The position numbers were made by a program, and so were the translations under genes. A model generated the notes under the pieces. That model saw only the letters and a list, made by a program, of their open reading frames with translations. It had not been told where the DNA came from and made no database searches. Below are positions 26,093 to 34,033 of a stretch of DNA of 34,033 nt, in pieces (the stretch's first letter is position 1; each line of letters starts with the position of its first letter). The DNA is taken from contig JAPYTH010000020.1 of NCBI GenBank assembly GCA_029936295.1, forward strand, positions 1-34,033, read 5' to 3'. The stretch is from TMED109 sp015660425. GTDB lineage: Bacteria > Pseudomonadota > Alphaproteobacteria > TMED109.

Positions 26093-27015
26093 TGTCAGTA
26101 TTAGTTATAGCTGAAGTTAATGGTAAAGAAGTGGATAGAGGTACTTTATCAACTGTTACCGCAGCACAAAAAATTAGTGATGAGATTTCTTTATTAGTAT
26201 TAGATAAGTCTGAAGATGTTTTAAAAGGTTGTCAGAAGATTAAGGGGGTAACTAAAGTGATAGCTGCCAAAGGCGATTTAGAAGGTGGTTTGGCTGAAAA
26301 TATTGCTCCAGTAATAGTTGAAGCTGTAAAAGAGGCCACTCATATTTTAAGTTCAGCGGGCACATTTGGAAAGAATATTATGCCTAGAGTAGCTGCCTTA
26401 CATGACTCCCAGCAAATTTCTGATGTGTGTGAAATTATAGATCAAGATACTTTTGTTCGACCAATTTATGCAGGTAATGCTTTAGCAACTGTAAAATCCT
26501 TAGATAAGGTAAAATTTTTAACAGTTAGAGCTACTGCTTTTCAAGCTGCTGAAACTGAGGGAGGTTCTGCTGATGTTTTAGATGGTCCAATGGCAAAGAC
26601 CAATGGCCTAAGTACATTTGTAAAGAGGGATCTATCAGAATCTGATAGACCTGAATTAACTGCTGCAAAAATAGTTGTATCTGGAGGAAGAGGGATAGGA
26701 AGTGCAGATAACTTTGCCATATTAGATTCTTTGGCGGATAAATTAGGGGCAGCTGTGGGTGCTAGTAGAGCCGCTGTAGATGCAGGATATGTTCCTAATG
26801 ATTATCAGGTAGGACAAACTGGAAAAGTAGTTGCTCCAGAATTATATATTGCTATAGGAATTTCTGGAGCTATTCAACACTTAGCAGGTATGAAAGATTC
26901 TAAAATAATAGTAGCTATTAATAAGGATGAAGATGCACCAATATTTCAAATAGCAGATTTTGGACTTGTAGGTGATTTATTTCAAATTATTCCTGAATTA
27001 TCAGAAAAATTATAA
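26092..27015 (+). CDS. etfA: Electron transfer flavoprotein subunit alpha
   Basis: The FAD-binding subunit of ETF. The 307-residue protein has the C-terminal FAD domain with VSGGRGIGSADNF (about 201-213), GASRAAVDAGYVP (about 223-235), YQVGQTGKVVAPELYIAIG and SGAIQHLAGM (about 264-273), all standard. Translation is coupled to etfB (TAATG). thrH follows 20 bases later in place of the 3-hydroxyacyl-CoA dehydrogenase gene often found there in Alphaproteobacteria. Confidence 0.97.
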   Translation: MSVLVIAEVNGKEVDRGTLSTVTAAQKISDEISLLVLDKSEDVLKGCQKIKGVTKVIAAKGDLEGGLAENIAPVIVEAVKEATHILSSAGTFGKNIMPRVAALHDSQQISDVCEIIDQDTFVRPIYAGNALATVKSLDKVKFLTVRATAFQAAETEGGSADVLDGPMAKTNGLSTFVKRDLSESDRPELTAAKIVVSGGRGIGSADNFAILDSLADKLGAAVGASRAAVDAGYVPNDYQVGQTGKVVAPELYIAIGISGAIQHLAGMKDSKIIVAINKDEDAPIFQIADFGLVGDLFQIIPELSEKL

Positions 27016-27035
27016 TAAAAGTATAGGTAAAAGCA

Positions 27036-27629
27036 TTGCGAATAATATGTCTCGATTTAGAAGGAGTTTTGGTACCAGAAATATGGATTTCTTTAGCAGA
27101 AAAAACTAAAATTAAGGATTTATTTTTAACTACTAGAGACATAGAAAATTACTCTGAATTGATGGATCATAGATTAAAAGTTTTTAAGCGCGAAGGGTTA
27201 AAAATCACAGATATTTATGAAGCAGTAAATAATTTAAAGCCTTTTGATGGAGCTAAAGATTTTTTAGATAGTTTATCTAAAGATTTTCAGGTTGTTATTT
27301 TATCAGATACATTTTATGAAATAGCTACTCCATTATTTAATAAATTAGGGAATCCGACTGTTTTTTGTAATCATTTAAATGTGTCTAATGCAGGGGATAT
27401 TCAAGGATATAACTTAAGAATTGAAAATCAAAAGAAAAGAGCTGTTGAGTCTTTTCATCAACTAGGCTTCTCTGTTTATGCAGCTGGTGATTCTTATAAT
27501 GATATTGGAATGCTTCAGGAGGCTGATCTTGGAGTATTATACTCAGCCCCAGAAAAATTGATTAAAAAGTATAATAATTTTAAAACTGCAAATGATTATG
27601 AGCAATTAAAAGAGCTATTAACTAAATAA
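27036..27629 (+). CDS. thrH: ThrH-type phosphoserine phosphatase / phosphoserine-homoserine phosphotransferase
   Basis: A HAD-superfamily enzyme close to Pseudomonas ThrH, which dephosphorylates phosphoserine and can pass the phosphate to homoserine. The 197 residues start CLDLEGVLVPEIWI with the nucleophile D7 and the ThrH-type DxEG, then ATLKP-like NLKPFDGA, the motif II serine in VILSDTFYE (about 85-93) and AGDSYNDIGML (about 150-160). Start is TTG 27036; no ATG fits. It could be the serine-pathway phosphatase of this organism, or support threonine synthesis without a kinase; no other serine or threonine gene is in the window. Confidence 0.92.
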   Translation: MRIICLDLEGVLVPEIWISLAEKTKIKDLFLTTRDIENYSELMDHRLKVFKREGLKITDIYEAVNNLKPFDGAKDFLDSLSKDFQVVILSDTFYEIATPLFNKLGNPTVFCNHLNVSNAGDIQGYNLRIENQKKRAVESFHQLGFSVYAAGDSYNDIGMLQEADLGVLYSAPEKLIKKYNNFKTANDYEQLKELLTK

Positions 27630-27634
27630 AAAAT

Positions 27635-28201
27635 TTAATTTTTCTTTGCACCATTTTTAAGCCAGTAAACAATAGCTTTGTTTTCCCAATCTATTACACC
27701 TTCTATTCTCCATATAATCTCTCCTGATCCATTAGAAATTAAAGTAGTAGGTATTCCTCGTAATTTAAAAACTTTATTAGAGCTCATATCAAAGTCCATA
27801 AAGACATCTCCTTTATGAAAGTTTAGTTTTGCTATAAAAGACTCTACTTTTTTATAATCTTTAAAGTTATCTTGATTTATATATATTATTTTGACGTGAG
27901 AGTTTTCTAGTTCTTTTGCAAGATTATGTAATGCAGGCATTTCTTTTATGCATGGTGTACACCATAAAGCCCAAAAATTTATAATAAGTATATTATCTTT
28001 TGAAAGCTCAAATAAATTTATTTTTTTATTTTCCAAATTTGTATAACTAGCTTTTGGTAAGTTTTTTATTTGTTCTTCTACTTTAATTTTTTTAATAGAA
28101 TATGGGATATTGTTAGCATTACAGGAAATATTATATAACATAATTAATATTATGCTAAAATATATATATGGATTACAAAAATGTTTTATAGAAATTATCA
28201 T
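27635..28201 (-). CDS. TlpA-like membrane-anchored thioredoxin
   Basis: A 188-residue periplasmic thiol-disulfide protein. A hydrophobic N-terminus (about 12-27) ends at ISC, which only loosely resembles a lipobox, so it may be a signal anchor. The active site is WALWCTPCIKEMP (C81, C84) and the cis-proline motif is GIPTTL. It ends 5 bases from thrH (convergent) and is divergent from argH with 54 bases between them, an arrangement known in Alphaproteobacteria, where TlpA often serves cytochrome oxidase copper-site assembly. That role is inference here. Confidence 0.88.
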   Translation of the reverse strand: MIISIKHFCNPYIYFSIILIMLYNISCNANNIPYSIKKIKVEEQIKNLPKASYTNLENKKINLFELSKDNILIINFWALWCTPCIKEMPALHNLAKELENSHVKIIYINQDNFKDYKKVESFIAKLNFHKGDVFMDFDMSSNKVFKLRGIPTTLISNGSGEIIWRIEGVIDWENKAIVYWLKNGAKKN

Positions 28202-28255
28202 ATACTTTTCTCTTTATTATTGTATAGGTAATAATAGTAATTATTGGTGAATTAG

Positions 28256-29668
28256 ATGAATAAAGCAAAACCTAAAAAAAATAAACAAACTTCTAAAATA
28301 TGGGGTGGAAGATTTCAGAAAGATTCTTCTGAGATTATGAAAACTATTAATGCATCTATTTGGTTTGATAAAAAATTGGTTTTTCATGATATTTCTTTAA
28401 GTAAAGCACATTCTAATATGCTTTACAGTAAGAGCATTATTTCAAATATAGAAAATAAAAAAATTCAAAAAGGTCTAAACCTAATAGAAAAAGAAATTAG
28501 TAACGATAAGTTTGTATTTTCTGATGAGCTTGAAGACATTCATATGCATATTGAAGCAAGGTTAATTCAATTAATAGGAGAAACAGGAAAAAAATTACAT
28601 ACCGCTAGATCCAGAAATGATCAAGTAGCTACTTCATTTAAAATGTGGGTAAGAGATGAAGTAGATTTAGTCTTAGAATTGATAAAGAATTTGCAGAGCG
28701 CTCTAATTTTTCAAGCTCAGTCACATATTAATACAATCTTACCAGGCTTTACACATTTACAGCCAGCTCAACCTATTAGCTTAGCGCATCATTTATTAGC
28801 ATATGTTGAAATGCTAGGTAGAGATAAAAGTAGGATGGAGGACGCGAAAGAAAGATTAAATCAATCGCCTTTAGGTGCAGTAGCGTTAGCTGGAACTTCA
28901 TTTCCCATAGACAGGTTTGCAACTGCTAAAGCATTAGGATTTACCAAGCCTATGGACAATTCTATTGATGCAGTAAGTGATAGAGATTTTGTGTTGGAAA
29001 CTTTATCTAATGCATCCATTATTATGGTACATTTATCGAGGTTTGCAGAAGAAATAGTAATATGGGCTTCACCAGGTTTTAATTTTATAAATTTGCCGGA
29101 TACTTTTTCAACAGGTTCTTCTATTATGCCTCAAAAAAGAAATCCGGATGCTGCTGAATTAATTAGAGGCAAAACAGGAAGAGTAGCTAGCGCATTTTAT
29201 AATGTATTAACTATGCTTAAGGGTTTACCATTAGCATATTCTAAAGATATGCAAGAAGATAAAGAACCTTTCTTTGATGCTTTTGATAATTTAAAATTAT
29301 GTTTAAAAGTTGCAGAAGGCCTTATTAGGGAAGTAGAGTTTAATATAGAAGCAATGGGGTCTATGGCTGATTTAGGATATATAACTGCTACAGATCTTGC
29401 TGATTGGCTTGTTAAAGAATGCAATATACCGTTTAGAGATGCTCACTCTATTACAGGAAAAGTAGTCAAGCATGCAGAAAGAAATAGGTTAACTTTAGAT
29501 AACATAACTATGGAAGATTTTAAAACAATTGATAAAAGAATTACGAGTGATGTTTTTAAGGTTCTTTCTTTAAAAAATTCTTTAAAAAGTAGAGCTAGTT
29601 ATGGAGGAACATCGCCAAAGGTAGTAAACAAAGCTTTAAAACAAGCTGTAAAAAAATGGCTAGAATAA
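28256..29668 (+). CDS. argH: Argininosuccinate lyase
   Basis: The last enzyme of arginine synthesis, splitting argininosuccinate into arginine and fumarate. The 470 residues start KIWGGRFQ, with EDIHMHIEARL, the TARSRNDQVATSF block, the catalytic histidine in TLPGFTHLQPAQP and the flexible-loop signature GSSIMPQKRNPD (about 287-298). A short lysine-rich leader precedes the core, and GGTGA lies before the ATG. Its stop overlaps the start of the small lipoprotein gene (TAATG). Confidence 0.97.
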   Translation: MNKAKPKKNKQTSKIWGGRFQKDSSEIMKTINASIWFDKKLVFHDISLSKAHSNMLYSKSIISNIENKKIQKGLNLIEKEISNDKFVFSDELEDIHMHIEARLIQLIGETGKKLHTARSRNDQVATSFKMWVRDEVDLVLELIKNLQSALIFQAQSHINTILPGFTHLQPAQPISLAHHLLAYVEMLGRDKSRMEDAKERLNQSPLGAVALAGTSFPIDRFATAKALGFTKPMDNSIDAVSDRDFVLETLSNASIIMVHLSRFAEEIVIWASPGFNFINLPDTFSTGSSIMPQKRNPDAAELIRGKTGRVASAFYNVLTMLKGLPLAYSKDMQEDKEPFFDAFDNLKLCLKVAEGLIREVEFNIEAMGSMADLGYITATDLADWLVKECNIPFRDAHSITGKVVKHAERNRLTLDNITMEDFKTIDKRITSDVFKVLSLKNSLKSRASYGGTSPKVVNKALKQAVKKWLE

Positions 29669-29811
29669 TGCTTAGTAAATTTAATAAGAGTTTCTATATT
29701 CTTTTAATATTATTTTTTATAACCTTAAATGGTTGTGGTAAAAGAGGAGCTTTAGAAAGGCCTTCATTAGATAATAATCTTGAGCCAGCAATAGTTGAAG
29801 AAAATAAATAA
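29668..29811 (+). CDS. lptM: LptM-like small lipoprotein
   Basis: A 47-residue lipoprotein. The signal reaches a lipobox LNGC (C23), then GKRGALERP, matching the CGxxGPLxxP pattern of LptM/YifL, which helps the LptD-LptE outer-membrane LPS translocon mature. ATG 29668 overlaps the argH stop; an in-frame ATG at 29656 is possible. In Alphaproteobacteria such a gene commonly lies between argH and lysA, as here. Gene symbol given by similarity and position. Confidence 0.82.
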   Translation: MLSKFNKSFYILLILFFITLNGCGKRGALERPSLDNNLEPAIVEENK

Positions 29812-29826
29812 AGATAAGGTTTATAA

Positions 29827-31098
29827 ATGAATTATTTTTCTTTTAAAGATGGTGTTTTACACGTGGATAATATTTCTGTATTAGAGATAGAAAAAAAATG
29901 TGCCACACCAGTATATATTTATTCTGAGTTATGTTTATCTAATAACTATAAGGCTCTTGAAGAAGCCTTAGAAAATAAATTAGGAAAAAGTCACCCTAAA
30001 TTAATTGCATATTCTGTGAAAGCAAATTCTAATGTAGCTGTAATTAATGTGTTAAAAAAAATTAATTCTGGTGCAGATGTTGTTTCTTCGGGTGAGTTAA
30101 AGAGAGTAATAAAAGCAGGTATAACTGGAGAAAATATAGTATTTTCTGGAGTAGGGAAGACTAAAGATGAATTATTTTTTGCTCTTGATGCGGATGTAAT
30201 GCAATTTAATATAGAGTCTATATCAGAATTAGAGATGCTTTCAGAAATAGCCTCCTTCAAGAATAAAAAAGCACCTATAGCATTTAGAATTAATCCTGAT
30301 ATAGATGCAGGAGGACATGAAAAAATTTCAACTGGCGGAAGTAGTACTAAATTTGGCATACCCTACAAGCAAGCAATAAATGCTTATGAATATGCAAAAA
30401 CCCTTCCAGGAATTAAAGTTGTAGGAATTGATATACATATTGGTTCTCAGATTACAGACCTTGAACCATTTAAACTAGCTTTTAATAAAGTTTTGCTTTT
30501 ATATAAAGAATTAATAAAAAATGGGCATAATATTATTAATTTAGATTTAGGAGGAGGTATAGGCGTTTCTTACGATGAAAATACTAAACCTTTTCTTATT
30601 AATGAATATGCAGATTTAATCAAAGAAAAATTTGGCTCTTTAGATTGTAAACTTATTTTTGAACCAGGCCGTTATATCACAGCTAATGCAGGAATACTAT
30701 TAACCAAAGTTATCAGAAAGAAAGAAAGTTATAATAATAGTTTTGTCATAGTTGATGCAGCTATGAATGATATTTTACGCCCTGCTCTTTATGATGCTCA
30801 TCATGAAGTTATTTCAGTATTAGAAATGAAAAAAGGAAAAGAAGTGACTGATTATCAAGTTGTTGGGCCTATATGTGAAACTGGAGATATTATAAATAGG
30901 AAAGCTCGTTTAAGTAATATAAAAGATGGAGACTTACTTGCTATTAAATTTGCAGGGGCCTATGGGGCGGTTATGTCATCTTATTATAATAGTAGAGATC
31001 TAGTACCAGAAATAATGATTAGTAATAATAAAATTAATGTCATTAGAAAGAGAATTTTAATTGAAGATTTTATATCTTATGAAAATATTCCAGAATAA
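29827..31098 (+). CDS. lysA: Diaminopimelate decarboxylase
   Basis: A PLP enzyme making lysine from meso-diaminopimelate. The 423 residues have the PLP lysine K65 in YSVKAN, GVDVVSSGEL-like GADVVSSGEL, the HIGSQ motif, the phosphate-binding LDLGGGIGV, EPGRYI (about 278) and the CETGD motif with C350 donated across the dimer. AGGTT lies before the ATG, 15 bases after the lipoprotein gene. Confidence 0.97.
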   Translation: MNYFSFKDGVLHVDNISVLEIEKKCATPVYIYSELCLSNNYKALEEALENKLGKSHPKLIAYSVKANSNVAVINVLKKINSGADVVSSGELKRVIKAGITGENIVFSGVGKTKDELFFALDADVMQFNIESISELEMLSEIASFKNKKAPIAFRINPDIDAGGHEKISTGGSSTKFGIPYKQAINAYEYAKTLPGIKVVGIDIHIGSQITDLEPFKLAFNKVLLLYKELIKNGHNIINLDLGGGIGVSYDENTKPFLINEYADLIKEKFGSLDCKLIFEPGRYITANAGILLTKVIRKKESYNNSFVIVDAAMNDILRPALYDAHHEVISVLEMKKGKEVTDYQVVGPICETGDIINRKARLSNIKDGDLLAIKFAGAYGAVMSSYYNSRDLVPEIMISNNKINVIRKRILIEDFISYENIPE

Positions 31099-31121
31099 AA
31101 TGATGCATGTGAGTAGATTTA

Positions 31122-33566
31122 ATGAACCTTAATGAAAAAATAAACAATTCCTTGCCTTTAATATTAAAATTAAAAATAGCTATAGCGAGGTTTGCTATAA
31201 TATGGGAGAATTTAGCTTCACATTTATTTAAAGTACTAATATTATCATTATTCTTTATAATATTAATTTTGATAGAATGTTTCCCTTTTCTACCTTATTG
31301 GCTTCATATAATATTATTAGCGGTCTTTTTGTTATCTTACATAACAATTATTATAAACTTTATATTTATATTTAAATGGCCTACCAAAATTATTTGTGCA
31401 AAGAGAGTAGAAGAGGATAATAATGTAAAACATATGCCTTTTAGCTCTTTATTTGATAAACCTACTCTAAATCAAGACAGTGTTATTTGGAAAGCACACT
31501 ATAAAAATATTCTGAAAATTTCTATGTCATTAAAGAATATTAGATTAAAGTCTGCTTATTCAAAAATTGATCCATTATTTATTAGATTGCCAGTTATTAC
31601 TCTGTTTTTGTTTATTTTTATGGCATTTCATCAAGACTTTGATAAAAAAATTCAGGCCGCTTTATTGCCAGAACAAGATATAATTATTTCAAAAAATGGA
31701 GTTTTTACGGGATGGATAAACCCTCCTAAATATACAAGTTTACCACCAGTTTTAATTATAAATGGTGAGTCTCCTTTAAAAGTCCCAGTAGGTAGTTCTT
31801 TATCAGCAAGAGTATTTGGAGGAGATGGGATTATAGAATTAAATATGGGCAATAAAAAAGAAATTTTTGTGCACATAGATAAAGATAATGCGGCAATTGA
31901 AAGTATTATTGATAAAAATACAGATTTAATTATTAAACAAAATAAAAATATTATTTTTAAGAGAAATATTGAAGCTGTTCCTGATAGTGCACCTTTAGTG
32001 GATTTTATTGAAAAGCCAAAAGCAACAATTAAAGGAGTTTTAGATATTGATTATGTCTTTTCTGATGATTATGAAATCACTAAATTTTATGCACAAATTG
32101 TTTTGAAAAAACCAATAATGTTATCTAAGTTAGCAGAGATTAAATTTAATATACCTTTTGAAGGAAGTGATGATAAACAAACTATCGGTCAATATTACTA
32201 TGATTTATCAGAACATATATGGGCAGGTTTACCAGCTAAAGTTATATTAGTTGCAGAAGATTATATAGGACAAAATGGTAAAAGTAGAGAATTAGAAATG
32301 CGTTTACCTGAAAAGCCATTTAATAATTTATTAGCATTATCAGTTATTAATCAAAGAAAGAATTTAGCCTTAAGCAAAGAAGAACCATTTGAAGTAGGAA
32401 AAATATTAACAGAAATTATAGAAGGAGGATCATTTGATGACAAATTACTAGTGGCAAAAGATTGGTTATTAGAAGCTTCAAATATTTTGTTAGAAAGTAG
32501 TGACAATTCTTTGTTAACTAATAAAAAGAAAAATTTTGTTATAGATTTGTTATGGAAAACAGCGCTGTTTATTGAATCAGGGCAATTATCTATCGCAGAA
32601 AATGAATTAAGAAGGGCGCAACAAGATTTACAAGAGGCATTGTCTAAGGGTGGAGAAGGTGCAGAAATTGATGAAATGATGGAAAATTTAGATAATGCAT
32701 TAGCTAAATATTTAGAAGAGTTAGAAAACCCTATGGATATTGATGCTCCTCAAGTATCAGAATCTGATAATCCTGGGGATAGAGGTGGTGAGAATGGTGC
32801 TCAATCTAATGAAAAAGCAGATTTAGAAGAAAAACTTGAAGATATTGCAGAATTAACAGCCTCAGGTTCTCTTGATGAGGCTCAAGAACAATTAGATCAA
32901 ATGCAAGATATGTCGGAATCATTAGATCGTGACGCTCTAGGTGAGGCCTTGGGTGAAGAAGAAGGAGAAACCCCAATGGCAATGCAGCAAATTTCAGAAA
33001 TGATGCAGGAGCAAGAAGCATTAATGGAGGATTCTTTCGACCAATCTATGAATGCCGCACAAGCTGATCAAAAAATGCCAGGATCTGGGCCAGTAAATGC
33101 AGGAGAAAAACAAGAAAGTTTAAGAAAACAACTTGAAGATGTTATGCATGAAATAAGCGAGTCTGATACCCCTTTACCAGATGAGCTTGGCAGAGCAGAA
33201 CGATCAATGAGGCAGGCACAAAAGGAGCTGCAAAGAGGAAGGCCCGATAGAGCACAGGCAGCACAAGGCCGAGCTATAGAAGAACTTAAAAAAGCCGCAG
33301 AAAAGATGGATAAAATGCACTCTGGAAATGGTCCTAGTCAGATGACAGGAGATAGTGGAAGTAATAGCGACCGAGATCAAAGAGATCCTTTAGGTAGGGT
33401 TCCTCCTGGCCAAGGTAATTCTCCAGGAGGAGATGTTGGTATTCCTACTGAACAAGATTCTACTAAAGCAAGAAAAATAGCAAAAGAATTGTATAGAAAA
33501 GCTGAAAGTTCTATTAAAGGTTCAATAGAAAGAAAATATGTAGATAGTTTATTAGATTGGTACTAA
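31122..33566 (+). CDS. DUF4175 (TIGR02302) large membrane protein
   Basis: An 814-residue protein of an alphaproteobacterial family of unknown function. Hydrophobic segments at about 35-85 and 154-172 anchor it; a periplasmic beta-rich part follows (about 180-420), with WINPPKYTSLPP as a typical block. The C-terminal third (about 480-760) is acidic and rich in Q, M, E and D with coiled-coil stretches (such as LDEAQEQLDQMQDMSESLD), then a glycine-rich linker and a basic end. It lies after lysA, as in other Alphaproteobacteria. Envelope role likely, mechanism unknown. Confidence 0.88.
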   Translation: MNLNEKINNSLPLILKLKIAIARFAIIWENLASHLFKVLILSLFFIILILIECFPFLPYWLHIILLAVFLLSYITIIINFIFIFKWPTKIICAKRVEEDNNVKHMPFSSLFDKPTLNQDSVIWKAHYKNILKISMSLKNIRLKSAYSKIDPLFIRLPVITLFLFIFMAFHQDFDKKIQAALLPEQDIIISKNGVFTGWINPPKYTSLPPVLIINGESPLKVPVGSSLSARVFGGDGIIELNMGNKKEIFVHIDKDNAAIESIIDKNTDLIIKQNKNIIFKRNIEAVPDSAPLVDFIEKPKATIKGVLDIDYVFSDDYEITKFYAQIVLKKPIMLSKLAEIKFNIPFEGSDDKQTIGQYYYDLSEHIWAGLPAKVILVAEDYIGQNGKSRELEMRLPEKPFNNLLALSVINQRKNLALSKEEPFEVGKILTEIIEGGSFDDKLLVAKDWLLEASNILLESSDNSLLTNKKKNFVIDLLWKTALFIESGQLSIAENELRRAQQDLQEALSKGGEGAEIDEMMENLDNALAKYLEELENPMDIDAPQVSESDNPGDRGGENGAQSNEKADLEEKLEDIAELTASGSLDEAQEQLDQMQDMSESLDRDALGEALGEEEGETPMAMQQISEMMQEQEALMEDSFDQSMNAAQADQKMPGSGPVNAGEKQESLRKQLEDVMHEISESDTPLPDELGRAERSMRQAQKELQRGRPDRAQAAQGRAIEELKKAAEKMDKMHSGNGPSQMTGDSGSNSDRDQRDPLGRVPPGQGNSPGGDVGIPTEQDSTKARKIAKELYRKAESSIKGSIERKYVDSLLDWY

Positions 33567-33571
33567 TTTAC

Positions 33572-33889
33572 TTATCTTTCAAAAGATCTTCCAAATAAGG
33601 CACCCCCATCAACAGGTATCCCTATATCTTTTAAAAAATCATGTAGATTTTGTGGGATAGGTATTTGATCACCAAAAACAATAATTAATCCTATATAAAG
33701 AATAGAAAATGTAATAATAAAAGTAATAATCCAAAAAACCCATAATCCTGATTGTGAAGGCATTTCATATTTATTGTGTTGCTTCCATATTGTATTACAA
33801 CATGAGCATTTAACCATTTTGCCTTCTGGTGGAATAAGACGGTCTAATACTCTAAATTTTGTTTTACATTTATTGCAAGTAATTATCAC
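33572..33889 (-). CDS. MJ0042-type zinc-ribbon membrane protein
   Basis: A 105-residue protein. The N-terminus has a zinc ribbon, CNKCKTKFRV (C5, C8) and VKCSCCNTIW (C28, C31), the MJ0042 finger pattern. A single membrane helix follows at about 49-70 and then a short tail (FGRSFER at the end). It converges with the DUF4175 gene with a 5-base gap. In many Alphaproteobacteria this protein is encoded divergently next to ftsE; the edge of this window fits that. Function unknown. Confidence 0.87.
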   Translation of the reverse strand: MIITCNKCKTKFRVLDRLIPPEGKMVKCSCCNTIWKQHNKYEMPSQSGLWVFWIITFIITFSILYIGLIIVFGDQIPIPQNLHDFLKDIGIPVDGGALFGRSFER

Positions 33890-34000
33890 TGTAAACCCTT
33901 ATCTATTAATTAATATTTATAATAAATATTACTTTATTATAGTCTAATAAATTATAATATCATTCTATAGATTATAAATTATAATATAAGGGTAAATATT

Positions 34001-34033
34001 TTGCTTATTTTTGATTTAGTTAAAATGCCAATT
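34001..34033 (+). CDS. Possible start of ftsE (cut by window edge)
   Basis: TTG 34001 opens a frame that runs off the window as MLIFDLVKMPI, with AAGGG 8 bases upstream (33988-33992). FtsE proteins typically begin MIxFENVxMxY, and F4, D5, V7 and M9 line up with that. With a zinc-ribbon gene divergent next to it, ftsE is the natural candidate. Eleven codons are too few for certainty. Confidence 0.3.
   Translation, partial: MLIFDLVKMPI

Noticed and set aside
27630..27650. AT hairpin between convergent thrH and tlpA-like genes
   Set aside because: Only A/T pairs in a 5-base gap; not distinguishable from background.
29991..30359. 122-residue minus-strand frame inside lysA
   Set aside because: Antisense of the conserved PLP-binding part of LysA.

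Overview
The window looks like a piece of a low-GC (roughly 30% by eye), tightly packed alphaproteobacterial chromosome. Intergenic gaps are mostly under 100 bases, many genes overlap by 1-4 bases (ATGA, TAATG), and several starts are TTG or GTG. The gene content points to an aerobic Gram-negative: aconitase A, seven-iron ferredoxin, a complete System I cytochrome c maturation set, ETF, an LptM-like lipoprotein and DUF4175. Several neighbourhoods are ones I know from Alphaproteobacteria: helicase-fdxA-carD, acnA next to ccm, HNH/esterase/gluQ/HIG1/etfBA, and tlpA/argH/lptM/lysA/DUF4175/zinc ribbon. AT-richness and compactness suggest a streamlined (marine or host-restricted) lineage, but I cannot assign a genus. 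I see no tRNA, rRNA, CRISPR, IS or prophage.

Layout. (1) 304-3419, minus strand: proline iminopeptidase, a DpgC-like cofactor-independent dioxygenase of the crotonase fold, and a sirtuin, probably one operon. It ends in a long interrupted hairpin with a U-tract (about 201-331). (2) 3491-11078, plus strand: SUV3-like helicase, TerB-like protein, FdxA, CarD, a metallophosphoesterase-like protein whose metal motifs have been lost, and AcnA. (3) 11042-11218, minus strand: a short reading frame resembling the N-terminus of an RpoH-type sigma factor, partly antisense to the end of acnA. (4) 11371-12597: a PaaK-like adenylate-forming enzyme with no recognisable P-loop. (5) 12618-19600: ccmA, B, C, D, E, F, G, H and I, with ccmD a 51-residue gene. 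(6) 19616-22116: a three-gene lipid-linked sugar module (GT2, LABN-type small membrane protein, GT39). (7) 22153-25246: CMD-family protein, HNH nuclease, esterase, GluQ and a HIG1-type twin-TM protein. (8) 25343-27629: etfB, etfA, thrH. (9) 27635-33889: TlpA-like thioredoxin, argH, an LptM-like lipoprotein, lysA, DUF4175 protein and a zinc-ribbon membrane protein; a possible ftsE start lies at the right edge.

How it fits together. AcnA, FdxA, ETF and cytochrome c maturation all serve aerobic respiration. CcmA/B/C/D/E deliver haem, CcmG/H handle the apocytochrome thiols, and CcmF/H/I attach haem. The GT2-LABN-GT39 set probably makes, presents and transfers a polyprenyl-phosphate sugar to an envelope acceptor such as lipid A or core. 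argH and lysA are biosynthetic. The less expected parts are the DpgC-like enzyme, the atypical PaaK-like ligase, the degenerate phosphatase, the sigma-like fragment and the hairpin at the left end.
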